A DNA stretch of 48,484 bases from a virus (IMGVR_UViG_3300018080_000252:1-48484); one strand, 5' to 3'. Numbered from the stretch's first letter, positions 39,148 through 47,181 are shown. Numbers and translations are program-made. Notes: a model not told the origin generated them from the sequence alone.

Positions 39148-41126
39148 GCCGCGGCTCCCATCGGCACCAGCCGCCCGGACTCGACGCCGCGCTGGACCTG
39201 CTCCATAGGCGCCATCTGCGCGTTGGCGACCTGCTTGTAGAAGCTGTCGAGGTAGCGCACGCCCGAAGCCTTCATGAACTCATCGACCACCGCGTGGACG
39301 TCGAGCCGCTTGCCGGTCATCGGGTCGGGCATGAGGAGCTGCGGCGCGCCGGCGAGAACCTGGAGGAACTGGCCCCATATCGCCGCCTGCCGCGCCGGGT
39401 CCACCGCCATCGTCGGGGTGTGCGCGATGTAGTCGTACTCGCCGACCAGGTGCCGGGGGTCGATGTTCACCGAGTCGATGCCGAGCTGCTGCTGGAGCCG
39501 GCCCGTGAGCCGCACCCGCTGCTCCTGAGACGTGAACTGCTGCCGGAGGGAGATCGCCCGGCGGGCCAGCGGGCCGTACAGCATCCGGTCGAGGAGCTGT
39601 GCGGTGGTGCCGATCCGCATGGTGCCCATGCCCGTGACCTGCTCCACCTCGCCGAGGGTGCGCTTGGTAGGCAGCGGCATCCCCTGGATCGTGTCGGCGG
39701 CGGCTGAGACCCGTTGTGCGAACGAGAAGTAGGCTTGGACGAGTTCCATGTGATGGCCGGTGATGTCGGTCATCTTCTTCTGCGAGTACATGCTGTCGAT
39801 CGGCAGGAGCCCGCGCCGCAGGAGCCGCGAGCCGGTGGGGGTGAGCCTGGCCCACCGCCCGGGCTTCGGCTGGAGCATCTCCTTGGCGTTGATGAGCGAG
39901 GGGTCGAAGATCCCCTCGTCGTTGAGTGTGCGACGGACCTGGGTGGCGTGGCTCGAGGCCATCCAGTCGGTGAGATCCTGGAGCCCGCGGAGCTGCTCGC
40001 CCATGCCCGGCGTGAACGCGGCGTGCATGTCGGGGTCGAGCTGGCCGATGCCGATCGGGATCTCGCCGTGCTGGTACACGAGGGGATGCGCCCGGACGAT
40101 GACGACCTTGTTCCACACCTCGAACCACCAGGTCTCAGGCCGCTCAACGTCGGACAGACCCCACTCCTTTGGGATGCAGCGGACCCACAGGCGGTAGATG
40201 TGGCCGCGGGGCATCTTGGCGAACTCGTCGCCGTGGCTCGTCGAGTCCCGCATCGAGGCCGTGAGCGTGTCGTCATCGCCGGGGAACGAGCCCTGCTCGC
40301 GTGCCGCCTTGAGGTTGAAGTAGGGGCCTTCGGGCCGCTCAGCGGTCTTGAGGTCGAGCCAAGGCACCTCCTCATCCCACCAGCCGGCGAACATCATGCG
40401 CTGGACGTCATAGCTCGGGACGGCGGGGTCCAGGAGGAGGCGCCGGGGGTTGATGGCATCCCAGCGGACGTACTCCTTGCGGAGGCTCCACTCGCGCCGC
40501 TGCTCGGCGAGGTAGCGCATCTCGGGAGGCAGCATCGTCGCGTACTGCGGGCCGACCCTGCCAGGCAGGTAGATCCATCCCCACTCCTCGCACCAACAGT
40601 CGTGCATCCCGCAGATGCCGTACCGCTCGACGTCGAAGAGGTTCTGCCAGAGCTGGAGATCGAGCATCGATTGCTCGTTGTCGTAGCGGATCGCCGCCTC
40701 GTGGAGCCGGGCACGAAGATGGTCCTGGGAGTCACGGCCCTCGTAGTGAACGAAGGGATCGCGCTGGGTGAGGAGCGCGTACTCCTGCACCATGCGGCTG
40801 ATGAGGTTGGCGTAGGTGATAGGGATGACGATCGCCCGCTTGAACGGCATCTCGGCGCCGGTGGTGTCCTCAGTGCCGTCCGGGTGCTGGATTGGGCGGT
40901 CGAGGTCGATGAACATCCGCATCGAGTAGTCCACCAACGTCCAGTCGTCATACCGCTTCTCGATGTGCTCGACGCCGGCGTCGATCATGCGGACGAGCTC
41001 GTTGAGGATCTTGGCATGAATGCCGCCGCCCTTGCCCTGGCCGTCATGCTGGAGGAGCTGCTCGACGGGCCGCGGGCGCACCTTGATCTTGGCGTCGTTG
41101 GAGACCTGGAAGGCGTTGTCTGGCAT
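39144..41126 (-). CDS. Portal protein
   Basis: A 660-residue protein with GAGGTAGCCC before the ATG. It has the size and order of podovirus portals: an N-terminal helical part, a wing with mixed strands (RDPFVHYEGRDSQDH), a stem region and a C-terminal helical crown. Trp- and Tyr-rich segments (CWCEEWGWIYLPG) lie near residue 180. Its place after the terminase and before scaffold and capsid supports the call. It forms the ring through which DNA enters and leaves. Confidence 0.78.
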   Translation of the reverse strand: MPDNAFQVSNDAKIKVRPRPVEQLLQHDGQGKGGGIHAKILNELVRMIDAGVEHIEKRYDDWTLVDYSMRMFIDLDRPIQHPDGTEDTTGAEMPFKRAIVIPITYANLISRMVQEYALLTQRDPFVHYEGRDSQDHLRARLHEAAIRYDNEQSMLDLQLWQNLFDVERYGICGMHDCWCEEWGWIYLPGRVGPQYATMLPPEMRYLAEQRREWSLRKEYVRWDAINPRRLLLDPAVPSYDVQRMMFAGWWDEEVPWLDLKTAERPEGPYFNLKAAREQGSFPGDDDTLTASMRDSTSHGDEFAKMPRGHIYRLWVRCIPKEWGLSDVERPETWWFEVWNKVVIVRAHPLVYQHGEIPIGIGQLDPDMHAAFTPGMGEQLRGLQDLTDWMASSHATQVRRTLNDEGIFDPSLINAKEMLQPKPGRWARLTPTGSRLLRRGLLPIDSMYSQKKMTDITGHHMELVQAYFSFAQRVSAAADTIQGMPLPTKRTLGEVEQVTGMGTMRIGTTAQLLDRMLYGPLARRAISLRQQFTSQEQRVRLTGRLQQQLGIDSVNIDPRHLVGEYDYIAHTPTMAVDPARQAAIWGQFLQVLAGAPQLLMPDPMTGKRLDVHAVVDEFMKASGVRYLDSFYKQVANAQMAPMEQVQRGVESGRLVPMGAAA

Positions 41127-41134
41127 GGGCTACC

Positions 41135-41470
41135 TCACGCGCTGATCCCGTCGAGCTGTGGCACCCGACAGGGAGGCTCGAGGTTCTGGCGAGGGACGAA
41201 CGGGAACGGCACCCGCTGCCGGAGCACCTGCGACGCCTTGACGTCCGTCTCCAGGGCGATGGCATAGTGCGTCTCGTTGTCGGCGATGATGGCATTCGCC
41301 ACCGCGCCGCAGTCGCCGCAGACGAGTCGGAAGCCCGAGCCCTTCTCGATGAGCACGGTGCCGCCGTTGGCCTGCACGACCGCGATGCCACCACCCTTGG
41401 TGGTGGCGCAGGCCGCAGCGACGAGCGCCGGCAGGGCGACGATGAATCGGCGTCGGTTGACGATGGACAT
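41135..41470 (-). CDS. Exported protein with twin-arginine-like signal, possibly a lipoprotein
   Basis: A 111-residue protein. The start MSIVN at 41470 has GAGGTGCATC upstream. The N-terminus (NRRRFIVALPALVAAAC) combines a twin-arginine motif with a Cys at the likely cleavage site, though the lipobox is imperfect. The mature part has CGDCG, two Cys that may bind metal or form a disulfide. It sits between portal and terminase genes, where envelope proteins are unusual; exclusion, conversion or a spanin-like role are possible. Confidence 0.6.
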   Translation of the reverse strand: MSIVNRRRFIVALPALVAAACATTKGGGIAVVQANGGTVLIEKGSGFRLVCGDCGAVANAIIADNETHYAIALETDVKASQVLRQRVPFPFVPRQNLEPPCRVPQLDGISA

Positions 41471-41482
41471 GATGCACCTCAC

Positions 41483-41620
41483 TCAGGCCCACCGGCAGGC
41501 GCACCATGACACCAGGCGGTGCCATGCGCGGTCGGGGAGCCATAGAAATGCGAGACCGAGGAACAGGCCGGCAGCGAAGGCCGGCAGGCCGAAGATGGCA
41601 GCGATGCCGCCGGGCCTCAT
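41483..41620 (-). CDS. 45-residue membrane protein
   Basis: A small gene overlapping the previous stop by ATGA and ending 12 bases before the exported-protein start. It encodes one membrane helix (IAAIFGLPAFAAGLFLGLAFLWL) followed by a basic, Trp/Cys-rich tail (SWCACRWA). Together with the exported protein it forms a two-gene envelope insert in the packaging region. Confidence 0.6.
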   Translation of the reverse strand: MRPGGIAAIFGLPAFAAGLFLGLAFLWLPDRAWHRLVSWCACRWA

Positions 41621-41955
41621 CGCCGTTCGATGAACCGGGGAATGAGGATGCGATCATCGCCCTCGGCGGCGCCGCTCTTCACCCACACGCAGCGACGACC
41701 CTGGAAGACGTTCGCGTCCAGGCTGGTCACGACGCCAGCGGTGACGTTGATGGTGTAGACCGCGCCCTCCTTGTGCAGGGCGGCGGGCGTCGCGGTGGCA
41801 TAGTCTGCGGCCTCGAAGGTTATGGTCGCCCCGGTGAACGCCGCCGGGAAGTCCAGGCCGACGAGGTCGTCGTGGCCGTTGATCTCGATGGGCGTGTCGG
41901 ACACGGTCTCCCCGTTCTTGATGGTGACGCTTTGGCCTCTCGATGTTCCTGGCAT
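41617..41955 (-). CDS. Small structural-region protein
   Basis: A 112-residue beta-rich protein (SVTIKNGETVSDTPIEINGHDD, ATITFEAADYATA, VYTINVTAGVVTSLD) with an Ig-like or fibre-tip-like strand pattern. GGAGGCATAG precedes the ATG. Similar small proteins near terminase and portal genes may be head decoration or tail proteins. No family is recognised. Confidence 0.6.
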   Translation of the reverse strand: MPGTSRGQSVTIKNGETVSDTPIEINGHDDLVGLDFPAAFTGATITFEAADYATATPAALHKEGAVYTINVTAGVVTSLDANVFQGRRCVWVKSGAAEGDDRILIPRFIERR

Positions 41956-42186
41956 CTATGCCTCCATGACAGGTGTCACTACCTGCCGTTGTCCGTCGTC
42001 GAGGATCATGATGTGAGGCTGGGTCCGCTCCTCCCACAGCATGAGGAAGCGTGCGATCCAGCGGTGAGCCACATCGTCGGGAGCCCAGCCGAGGGAGTGA
42101 TCGCACTCCATCGTGACGCCGTGGCCCATGTCGTAGACGATGCGATACGGTGACGCCCGGAGCGAGTCGAAGACCGCGAGCCTCAT
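41956..42186 (-). CDS. Hypothetical protein
   Basis: A 76-residue protein with several Trp, His and Met residues (MGHGVTMECDHSLGWAPDDVAHRWIARFLMLWEER). It is coupled upstream by ATGA. No family is recognised. It is part of the terminase-portal operon. Confidence 0.55.
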   Translation of the reverse strand: MRLAVFDSLRASPYRIVYDMGHGVTMECDHSLGWAPDDVAHRWIARFLMLWEERTQPHIMILDDGQRQVVTPVMEA

Positions 42187-42383
42187 CGCCGGCCCCCGCC
42201 GCGGGTGACACCGAACTGTTTTTCGAGCTCGAGGCGCTCCTGGATGCGCTTCATCTCCCGCTTGCCCTGGTCCACGATCTCCTCCCGGGTCTGCTTCTTG
42301 ACGGGCTTCTTGGCAGGCTGCTTCTTGCCCTTGCCGAGCACCCGCCGCACCACATCGCCGAGGGTTCTCTTTGGCTCTGGCAT
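42183..42383 (-). CDS. Small basic protein
   Basis: A 66-residue protein, strongly basic (KGKKQPAKKPVKKQTREE), probably a nucleic-acid-binding or packaging accessory peptide. GAGAGGAGACC precedes the ATG, 10 bases after the large-terminase stop. No family is recognised. Confidence 0.55.
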   Translation of the reverse strand: MPEPKRTLGDVVRRVLGKGKKQPAKKPVKKQTREEIVDQGKREMKRIQERLELEKQFGVTRGGGRR

Positions 42384-42393
42384 TGGTCTCCTC

Positions 42394-43803
42394 TCAATAG
42401 GGCAGGTCGCCGAGCGTGCTGATGTCCCCGTAGAGATCCTGGGTGAACACCGGGTCCACGCGCTGCTGCTGGAGCCGCGACCGGAACTGTGCGTGCTCCT
42501 GCTGCTCGAGGACGATGCGGGGCAGCTCGTCGTCCACCGGGTACTCCATGACCACGAAGTACCCGAAGCCGTCCGAGGCGTGGGTGAGGAGCGCCTTCTC
42601 GTCCTCGGGGTCAGTGACCTTCTCGACGTCGGTGCCGGTCTTGTTCCAGCGGCACTGGTAGAAGTCGTGGAGCAGCCACTCGCAGCTCGCGTCGATGAGC
42701 GCCGGCGCGTAGCCCTGGAGCGGGTTGAGGATCCGGTTGACCGCGTTGATGCGGTCTCGAGGTGGCGGGTTCACCCGCGGCACCATCAACTCAACCTCCG
42801 AGGGGTAGTGCGCGAGCTCCTCAAGCATCAGGTCGTAGTCGCTCTCGCCGGTCTGCGTGCTGCGGTTGCGGCCCGAGGCGTCACCGTAGATCCAGACGCC
42901 GGCCTTGTGGTCCGGGAACAGCCGGCGGAACGCCTGCGTCATCCTGCGGACGTCGGTGGGGTACGCCTGAGCGATCTCACACAGGACGTGAGGCCGCTCG
43001 TCGATCACCTGGACCACCTGCCACGCCATGATGCGGACGTTGAAGTCGCAGCACAGGCGCAGCGGGAGCCGAGCACGGTACTCGTCGAGCAGATCCGAGG
43101 CCACGTTGCGGTGGCGGTCGAAGCCGAGGTAGGCGGGCTCATCGACCCACTCCACGAACTCCCCGTGAAGCTCCTGCGCCTTGAACGTCCCGCTGTACCT
43201 GGTGTCGAGCGACTCGACGTAGCCATCGGGGAGGAAGGGGTTGAGCTTGGTCGAGGACCGGAACACCGCGTAGTCGGCGTCCGCGTTGGTGATGAACGTG
43301 CGGTAGAGCCAGTTGAGACCCTTGGGAGTCGTCGTCACCCAGCCACGGCCCGGGGCCAGGCGCAGCCGGCCAACCATGATGTCGAAGGTCAGCTCCTTCA
43401 TGAGCGCGGCCTCGTCGAGCCAGAACCACCCGAGGTTCGGGCCGCGCAGGCTGTCGGGCTCGTCGCCTGACCGGAAGAGGATCTTCGTGCCGTTGCGGAG
43501 CCGGCACTCGGGGTACGGGCTCGTGCGCCAGGACCCGGGCTCGATCGCGTCCCACCACAGCTCCTTGCAGGTGATGAGCGTGGAGTCACGGAGCTGGGGG
43601 AAGTTGGGGCCGACGACCATGCCGATGCTTTTCGGCGGCTGACGCAGCACCTCGAGAGCGCCGGCCCGCGTCTTGCCGGATCCTACGCCCCCCGTGAACA
43701 GCCGGAACTTCGCCGGCGACGACCAAAAGTCCATCTGAGGCCGCGAGCCGTCGTGCTCGTACTCCACCTCGGCGAGGTTGCGGCTACTCTTCGCTCGCCC
43801 CAT
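42394..43803 (-). CDS. terL: Terminase large subunit
   Basis: A 469-residue packaging motor. ATG at 43803 lies within the end of the small-subunit gene (20-base overlap), with GGGAGCCCGAGG before it. ATPase: Walker A GGVGSGKT near residue 38-45, Walker B WFWLDEA near 128-132, and a coupling motif TTTPKG near 160. Nuclease: acidic residues in LCCDFN near 250 and YGDASG near 306 fit the RNase H-like site that cuts concatemers. The longer upstream reading is the small subunit in another frame. Confidence 0.92.
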   Translation of the reverse strand: MGRAKSSRNLAEVEYEHDGSRPQMDFWSSPAKFRLFTGGVGSGKTRAGALEVLRQPPKSIGMVVGPNFPQLRDSTLITCKELWWDAIEPGSWRTSPYPECRLRNGTKILFRSGDEPDSLRGPNLGWFWLDEAALMKELTFDIMVGRLRLAPGRGWVTTTPKGLNWLYRTFITNADADYAVFRSSTKLNPFLPDGYVESLDTRYSGTFKAQELHGEFVEWVDEPAYLGFDRHRNVASDLLDEYRARLPLRLCCDFNVRIMAWQVVQVIDERPHVLCEIAQAYPTDVRRMTQAFRRLFPDHKAGVWIYGDASGRNRSTQTGESDYDLMLEELAHYPSEVELMVPRVNPPPRDRINAVNRILNPLQGYAPALIDASCEWLLHDFYQCRWNKTGTDVEKVTDPEDEKALLTHASDGFGYFVVMEYPVDDELPRIVLEQQEHAQFRSRLQQQRVDPVFTQDLYGDISTLGDLPY

Positions 43804-44230
43804 CCTCGGGCTCCCGCAGACGCAGGTTGACGGTGATCTTGGTCTCCCCGGTGGTCTCGACGTCGTACCGCTCGCGGTACCGCTCGGGCCGGCGGCTCTT
43901 GAGGAGGAGCTCGAGGAGCCGATCCGAGTAGTTGATGGTCGTGTACTCGTCCCCGTTCTTGGTGTACCGCGTAGTGATGATCCCCTCCACCGCACGGCGG
44001 TACGCCTCGTCCTCGAGACGGTCGGTGCCGGCCTCGAGCGCCACATCCCACGCCTCGGCGAACGCCTGATCCTTCTTGCGCCACTGGTAGGCCCTTGAGC
44101 GATCCCAGCCCACCGCTGCCGCGGCGGCGGTCACGGAGAGGCCCTGCCGCAGTGTCTCGAGGAACTGCGCCTGCCGCTTTACCCGCGTGCGCGTTGCGCT
44201 GCTGACTTTGGTGGAGGATCTACCAGCCAT
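43784..44230 (-). CDS. terS: Terminase small subunit
   Basis: A 148-residue protein. Residues about 20-55 hold an HTH (SVTAAAAAVGWDRSRAYQWRK) followed by a helical region (AFAEAWDVALEAGTDRLEDEAYRRAVEG) and an oligomerisation/C-terminal part ending near the large-subunit start. It recognises the packaging site on phage DNA. GGGAG lies immediately before the ATG, closer than usual. It is the first gene after the leftward late promoter. Confidence 0.82.
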   Translation of the reverse strand: MAGRSSTKVSSATRTRVKRQAQFLETLRQGLSVTAAAAAVGWDRSRAYQWRKKDQAFAEAWDVALEAGTDRLEDEAYRRAVEGIITTRYTKNGDEYTTINYSDRLLELLLKSRRPERYRERYDVETTGETKITVNLRLREPEDGASEE

Positions 44231-44294
44231 CTCCCAAACGCACCGAGAGCCGGGTCTCGCCCGGCCCTCGATGACACCTCTCGAAGCTAATCAG

Positions 44295-44323
44295 AACGTA
44301 TGTCACACTCGGCGCATTTGCAA
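44295..44323 (-). promoter_or_regulatory. Leftward promoter for the late (terminase) operon
   Basis: Minus strand: TTGCAA (44318..44323), a 17-base spacer, TACGTT (44295..44300). The leader of about 58 bases before the terminase start contains a GC-rich hairpin (about 44242..44265). The 159-base noncoding gap 44231-44389 holds this promoter, its divergent partner and nothing else seen. Confidence 0.65.
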
Positions 44324-44341
44324 CTTTCCCACGTCGCAGTG

Positions 44342-44370
44342 TTGCATCATGTTTCAAAACGTCCTATATT
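44342..44370 (+). promoter_or_regulatory. Rightward promoter of the small-gene operon
   Basis: Plus strand: TTGCAT (44342..44347), a 17-base spacer, TATATT (44365..44370), close to the sigma70 consensus. It lies 19 bases before the first rightward start codon. Its -35 box and that of the leftward promoter are arms of an inverted repeat (TGCAAC 44319..44324, GTTGCA 44341..44346). Confidence 0.78.
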
Positions 44371-44389
44371 GATGCTCAGGAGGTACACC

Positions 44390-44701
44390 ATGAAGCTCGT
44401 TATGACCACGGCCCTCATCAAGCAACCTGCCACCGAGTGGTTCCGAGTCGTGCTCTATCAAGATCCCGAGGACTCCGTTACGCCTTGGGTTGTTTGGTAC
44501 GAGGTGCATCCGGAGCCTCGCCGTTCGTACCATCGCAGCTCATACCGCGTGGATGGGGGCTACCACGAGACCTTCCATAACGCAGCGGACGACTTCGCTG
44601 CGCGGGTGCAGCGGACGAGTCGGCAGACTTGGACCGAGATACGCAACATCTCAATCCTCATGTGGGGCGATGACTACACCACCATCAGGAAGACCGACTA
44701 A
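44390..44701 (+). CDS. Rightward small protein 1, unknown
   Basis: A 103-residue protein with GGAGGTACACC before the ATG. It is aromatic- and Arg-rich (WFRVVLYQDPEDSVTPWVVWYEVH, RSYHRSSYRVDGGYHETFHNAADDF) and probably a small alpha/beta domain. No family is recognised. First gene of a four-gene operon with its own promoter and terminator, opposite in direction to the neighbouring operons. Confidence 0.68.
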   Translation: MKLVMTTALIKQPATEWFRVVLYQDPEDSVTPWVVWYEVHPEPRRSYHRSSYRVDGGYHETFHNAADDFAARVQRTSRQTWTEIRNISILMWGDDYTTIRKTD

Positions 44702-44808
44702 CCCCTGGGGGCACCAGCCCCCTCGGGGGCCGTTCCGGGGCTGTACAACGCAGCGTGGAACACCCGGGACGGTCGCCGAGGCGGCTGGAGCCGCCGGAAA
44801 GGAGCCCC

Positions 44809-45042
44809 ATGTACAACCGACTCATCCGTCAAACCGCTGCCCGTCTCGGGTACGTCGGCGAGAACCCACGGTGGATCGAGGCGTGGATGCGCCTTGAGCA
44901 CCCCACGCTCGACGGCCTAAGCCGGGACCAATTCCAGGACGAGGTCGAGATCGCGGTCCAGTGCATTCGCACCGCGACCCGCGAGGAGAACGAGTCCCTG
45001 GCCCACAGCTACGGGCTCGGACCTCACGACTTCCAGGCATGA
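44809..45042 (+). CDS. Rightward small protein 2, unknown
   Basis: A 77-residue helical protein with AAGGAGCCCC before the ATG. A GGCGGC hairpin lies just upstream of the ribosome site; another GC hairpin without a T-tract is at about 44708-44723. Acidic and Arg residues alternate along helices (IRQTAARLGYVGENPRWIEAWMRLEH). No family is recognised. The 107-base gap before it has no other gene. Confidence 0.65.
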   Translation: MYNRLIRQTAARLGYVGENPRWIEAWMRLEHPTLDGLSRDQFQDEVEIAVQCIRTATREENESLAHSYGLGPHDFQA

Positions 45043-45052
45043 GGAGGGCCTC

Positions 45053-45310
45053 ATGAGCATCACCATCCGCCACCGCACCCGTCGCGGCGGCTCCTGCATC
45101 CGCCGCACACAGAGCCTCGTCGAGCTGGAGCGCGTACTCCGTGCCTGCCACCGCGACCGCTTGGAGGCGACGGCCATCAACGACCTCGGGGCCGTGATCG
45201 GTGAGGCGTACCGCATCGGCTCGGAGGGCTGGATCTGGTGGTACGACCGTGAGCCCTGGCAGGTGCCCGCACCGGACGGACTCCGGGAGAGCGACGAGAA
45301 AGGAGGATGA
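45053..45310 (+). CDS. Rightward small protein 3, unknown
   Basis: An 85-residue protein with AGGAGGGCCTC before the ATG. The N-terminus is very basic (RHRTRRGGSCIRRTQ), the centre helical, and the end Trp-rich and acidic (GWIWWYDREPWQVPAPDG). No family is recognised. A nucleic-acid-binding or host-inhibiting peptide is possible. Confidence 0.65.
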   Translation: MSITIRHRTRRGGSCIRRTQSLVELERVLRACHRDRLEATAINDLGAVIGEAYRIGSEGWIWWYDREPWQVPAPDGLRESDEKGG

Positions 45311-45314
45311 CATC

Positions 45315-45527
45315 ATGACCGACCGAGAGACCATCATCAGAGCACTATGTGAGGAGCGTGGTGCGTGGGGAGATGGCACGCCCGCAACGGATGAGTCGAT
45401 CACACATGCGGCGCGCCAGCCATCGGACTACGACATCGACGAGACCGTCCTTGACGCCGCGTGCGCCGGGGACGTGGGTGCGGTGGTTACTCTCCGGCAG
45501 GCGTGGTGTCTGCCTGCTCTGCGGTAG
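45315..45527 (+). CDS. Rightward small protein 4, unknown
   Basis: A 70-residue acidic protein with GGAGGATGACATC before the ATG. Short helical segments dominate (ETIIRALCEERGAW, DETVLDAACAGDVGAVVTLRQAW). No family is recognised. It is the last gene before the rightward terminator. Confidence 0.62.
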   Translation: MTDRETIIRALCEERGAWGDGTPATDESITHAARQPSDYDIDETVLDAACAGDVGAVVTLRQAWCLPALR

Positions 45528-45573
45528 ATGAGCGCCATCACCATACGACCTTCCTGACACCCCTCTCCCTACC

Positions 45574-46113
45574 CTACCCTTCCCCCTCCCCCGCTTCGGC
45601 GGGGTTTTTCATGTCTTGGTACTTCTTCGCCGGCCTCAGCGGCTCCCACGGCCTCCCGAGCAGGAACATCTCCATGCTCTCGATCAGGTCCTCGCAGGCT
45701 GGTGTCCCGAGCGCCTGTTCCTCGTCCCACGTCGTCCAGCACTCCGGCCAGGGGTTTCGCAGCCCCATCAGCTTCCACCAGCGGCGGGCCAAGGACTCCG
45801 CAGCTTGCCGCCGCGTCCCCACGCGACGGCCCGGCGCGATAAGCTCGATCCACACATGGGTCGGCAGAGGCCCCTCACCCCCCTCACAATCGCGCTCTAT
45901 GCCTGGGCAGACTGTGCCACGTGGCAAAGTTGCCTCATCACCCATCTGCGACTCTGCGAACGATCCTGAGGGCATCTGAGCGGGGTTCTGGCCATTCTCG
46001 GACGACATCGCTGCTTCAGTATCGCGATCTCCCCTCGTAGCAGCTCTCCTGAGGGCCAGGCCGAGGACGGCCCCACACACTCCAACGATCACGCCGAGGA
46101 CGAAGGGGATCAT
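45574..46113 (-). CDS. Membrane-anchored hypothetical protein
   Basis: A 179-residue protein. The start MIPFVLG at 46113 follows the stop of the previous gene by overlap. Residues 1-22 form a membrane helix (FVLGVIVGVCGAVLGLAL). The remainder is soluble, with Trp-rich segments (ARRWWKLMGLRNPWPECWTTWDEE). No family is recognised. It is the last gene of the leftward early operon across the join and converges on the rightward operon. Confidence 0.6.
   Translation of the reverse strand: MIPFVLGVIVGVCGAVLGLALRRAATRGDRDTEAAMSSENGQNPAQMPSGSFAESQMGDEATLPRGTVCPGIERDCEGGEGPLPTHVWIELIAPGRRVGTRRQAAESLARRWWKLMGLRNPWPECWTTWDEEQALGTPACEDLIESMEMFLLGRPWEPLRPAKKYQDMKNPAEAGEGEG
45589..45609 (+). terminator. 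Intrinsic terminator of the rightward operon
   Basis: Plus strand: stem CCCCGC (45589..45594 with 45599..45604) around TTCG, followed by five T (45605..45609). It also encodes the Gly/Glu tail of the converging leftward gene. Confidence 0.88.
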
Positions 46114-46304
46114 GGGAGCACCCCCGGTCTCGTGAGCACAAACGCCACAAAAGCCGAGCCCAGGACGATCGCGGCAAGCGCCACGGCCCACCCTCCGAAT
46201 CGCTCATCGAGAGTCCTCATGAGCCAGCACAGAAATACGACCACGCCCACAGCCACAGCGCAGCCGATCACGAGCACCGCCCACAAAATGAAGAATCTAC
46301 TCAT
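46110..46304 (-). CDS. Small two-helix membrane protein
   Basis: A 64-residue protein with GGAGGAGCC before the ATG at 46304. Two hydrophobic helices (FILWAVLVIGCAVAVGVVVFLCWLM; WAVALAAIVLGSAFVAFVL) are joined by a short charged loop (RTLDERFGG). It could be an exclusion or antiholin-type protein, but there is no direct evidence. It is coupled to neighbours by ATGA. Confidence 0.6.
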   Translation of the reverse strand: MSRFFILWAVLVIGCAVAVGVVVFLCWLMRTLDERFGGWAVALAAIVLGSAFVAFVLTRPGVLP

Positions 46305-46624
46305 GGCTCCTCCTCTCCCTCGATCACTGCGTGCAGTCTGCGGAGCGCCGCCTGAAGGTACGCTTCGGTCGCCGTCTCCGCGATGGCCCACAGCCCCTCG
46401 TCCTCGGCCTGTTGCTCGACCATCTTGGCGAGACGCACTACGCGCTGGACGTAGCTGTCACGGATCTTGGCACACGTCTCCTGCCGGAACTGCATCCTCT
46501 GCTTCGCCTCGGCAAGCCGCGAGTTCTCGGCCTGGAGCTCCTCGACGCGCTTGAGCAGCTCGAGCAGCTTCTCGCCGTACACCTTCATCATCACGCCGGT
46601 CGTCTCGACCTCTGACGTCACCAT
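46301..46624 (-). CDS. Coiled-coil hypothetical protein
   Basis: A 107-residue protein dominated by one long coiled coil (KLLELLKRVEELQAENSRLAEAKQRMQFRQE) and a second helix (YLQAALRRLHAVIEGEEEP). The ATG overlaps the end of the previous gene by 7 bases. No family is recognised. Confidence 0.6.
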   Translation of the reverse strand: MVTSEVETTGVMMKVYGEKLLELLKRVEELQAENSRLAEAKQRMQFRQETCAKIRDSYVQRVVRLAKMVEQQAEDEGLWAIAETATEAYLQAALRRLHAVIEGEEEP

Positions 46625-47178
46625 ATCGCTCCCCTTCTCCTTTCGCCCTCGAGTTTCTCAAGGGCCGTCTTGCACATCGGTTTACGCTTCGTCCGATCCC
46701 ACTCCTGCCGGTAGTGCCGCGCCAACGCCGCGACCTCGCGCTTCGAGGCCCGCGCCGCCGCGTACTCCGGCAGCGCCTTCGACGTCCTGCGCTCGATCCG
46801 GCCCCGGTTCGTCGTCTCCGAGCGCCACCAATCGGCCTGCCGACGGAACGTCCATGCCACCTCGACCGCATCCCGCTCCCGCTCCTCGAGCCGCCCGAGC
46901 GCCGTACCGACCGCCGCCATTCGTCGGGCCATGATCGCCTCCGCGGGCTCGTCGCCCCGGCTGCGCCGGCGCACGCACCCGGCGAACAGCTTCCCGGCCA
47001 TCGGGCACCCCACCTTGTGGACCGCGCCGATCTCCACCTCGCAGTAGGGACACTGATGAGGCCCGGTGTCGAGCAGAATCGACCGGATGCTCGGATCGTC
47101 CTTCTGCTCAAAGTACCAGTCGAGGATCCGTTGCAGCTCGGGGGAGATCGCGTGCGCGTGTCGGCTACGCTTCCCCAC
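46618..47178 (-). CDS. Zinc-binding hypothetical protein
   Basis: A 186-residue basic protein. CPYCEVE..HKVGCP at about 43-59 gives a C-x2-C / H / C metal site. The C-terminal two thirds are Arg-rich helices (RLEERERDAVEVAWTFRRQADWW, KREVAALARHYRQEWDRTKRK). It may bind DNA or RNA; such proteins next to RusA-type genes in phages often regulate late genes, but no family is confirmed. Confidence 0.6.
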   Translation of the reverse strand: MGKRSRHAHAISPELQRILDWYFEQKDDPSIRSILLDTGPHQCPYCEVEIGAVHKVGCPMAGKLFAGCVRRRSRGDEPAEAIMARRMAAVGTALGRLEERERDAVEVAWTFRRQADWWRSETTNRGRIERRTSKALPEYAAARASKREVAALARHYRQEWDRTKRKPMCKTALEKLEGERRRGAIW

Positions 47179-47181
47179 CGC

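Noticed and set aside
44706-44745. Terminator after the first rightward gene
   Set aside because: A GC-rich hairpin is present but no T-tract follows, and three more genes in the same direction come after it.
41483-46304. Two-gene spanin pair from the small membrane and exported proteins
   Set aside because: The 45-residue membrane protein is too short to span the periplasm, and the genes are far from endolysin and holin; only a weak possibility remains.
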